The notes below the pieces were generated by a model. The model did no database searches and had not been told where the DNA came from. It saw nothing but the letters and a program-made list of their open reading frames with translations. Below, piece by piece: positions 13,876 through 13,927 of a stretch of DNA of 13,927 bases; the first letter of the stretch is position 1; each line of letters starts with the position of its first letter. The stretch comes from JAAXTT01 sp964530215 (GTDB lineage Bacteria; Bacillota; Desulfotomaculia; Desulfotomaculales; Desulfocucumaceae), in contig CAZHAJ010000036.1 in assembly GCA_964530215.1 (NCBI GenBank), positions 1-13,927 of the forward strand. The letters are read 5' to 3'. A program made the position numbers and the translations under genes.

Positions 13876-13927
13876 TTACGCCAGGATGGAGGTAACCACC
13901 CCAGCCCCCACAGTACGGCCACCCTCA
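13876..13927 (-). CDS. tuf: Elongation factor Tu, C-terminal 17 residues (5' part off the window)
   Basis: EF-Tu delivers aminoacyl-tRNA to the ribosome. The minus strand from the right edge reads EGGRTVGAGVVTSILA then TAA (13876-13878), the typical EF-Tu C-terminus from the barrel domain. Only the last codons are inside the window. Position before rpmG-secE-nusG is common in Firmicutes; since fusA at the other edge is often followed by tuf too, this may be one of two copies, which cannot be seen here. Confidence 0.9.
   Translation of the reverse strand, partial: EGGRTVGAGVVTSILA

Noticed and set aside
1..13927. An undescribed defence, mobile or biosynthetic system
   Set aside because: All coding space is taken by well-known translation, transcription and export genes in a common order; no integrase, transposase, CRISPR repeats or unknown conserved protein is present.

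Overview
This window is an ordinary but compact bacterial housekeeping locus. Every recognisable gene lies on the minus strand, so transcription runs from the right edge to the left edge. Gene order in the direction of transcription is tuf (last codons only), rpmG, secE, nusG, rplK, rplA, rplJ, rplL, rpoB, rpoC, an L7Ae/YbxF-like gene, rpsL, rpsG and fusA (first 360 codons only). This order, the Firmicutes-type RpoB and RpoC sequences, the L7Ae-like gene between rpoC and rpsL, and the L10-type leader before rplJ point to a low- to mid-GC Firmicute. My best guess is a clostridial lineage near the Peptococcaceae (Desulfotomaculum-like); that family-level placement is an inference from sequence feel and was not tested.

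The sequence itself marks out four transcription units. (1) tuf ends at 13876 and is followed by a strong hairpin terminator (13711-13748). (2) rpmG-secE-nusG-rplK-rplA-rplJ-rplL follows two tandem promoter-like sequences (13500-13527 and 13412-13440) and ends at a 13-bp terminator (9705-9748). Inside it lie an L10-type leader with a mutually exclusive terminator/antiterminator before rplJ, a hairpin beside the rplA Shine-Dalgarno (SD) sequence that may be an L1 target, and an unusual hairpin plus five-codon ORF at the nusG start. (3) rpoB-rpoC has its own promoter (9653-9681), a leader of about 185 nt with an attenuator-like hairpin, and a terminator (2408-2449). (4) The L7Ae-like gene, rpsL, rpsG and fusA follow a promoter (2348-2376).

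The genes work together in making and running the expression machinery. L33, L11, L1, L10, L7/L12, S12 and S7 are ribosomal proteins. EF-G and EF-Tu drive elongation. RpoB and RpoC form the RNA polymerase core, NusG couples and paces transcription, and SecE is part of the protein-export channel. The L7Ae-like protein probably binds RNA kink-turns.

I found no mobile element, CRISPR array, tRNA, rRNA or unknown protein system. The observations worth a second look are regulatory: the nusG start region, the L10 leader, the rpoB leader hairpin, the pre-rplA hairpin and the repeat-bearing 525-nt gap between tuf and rpmG.
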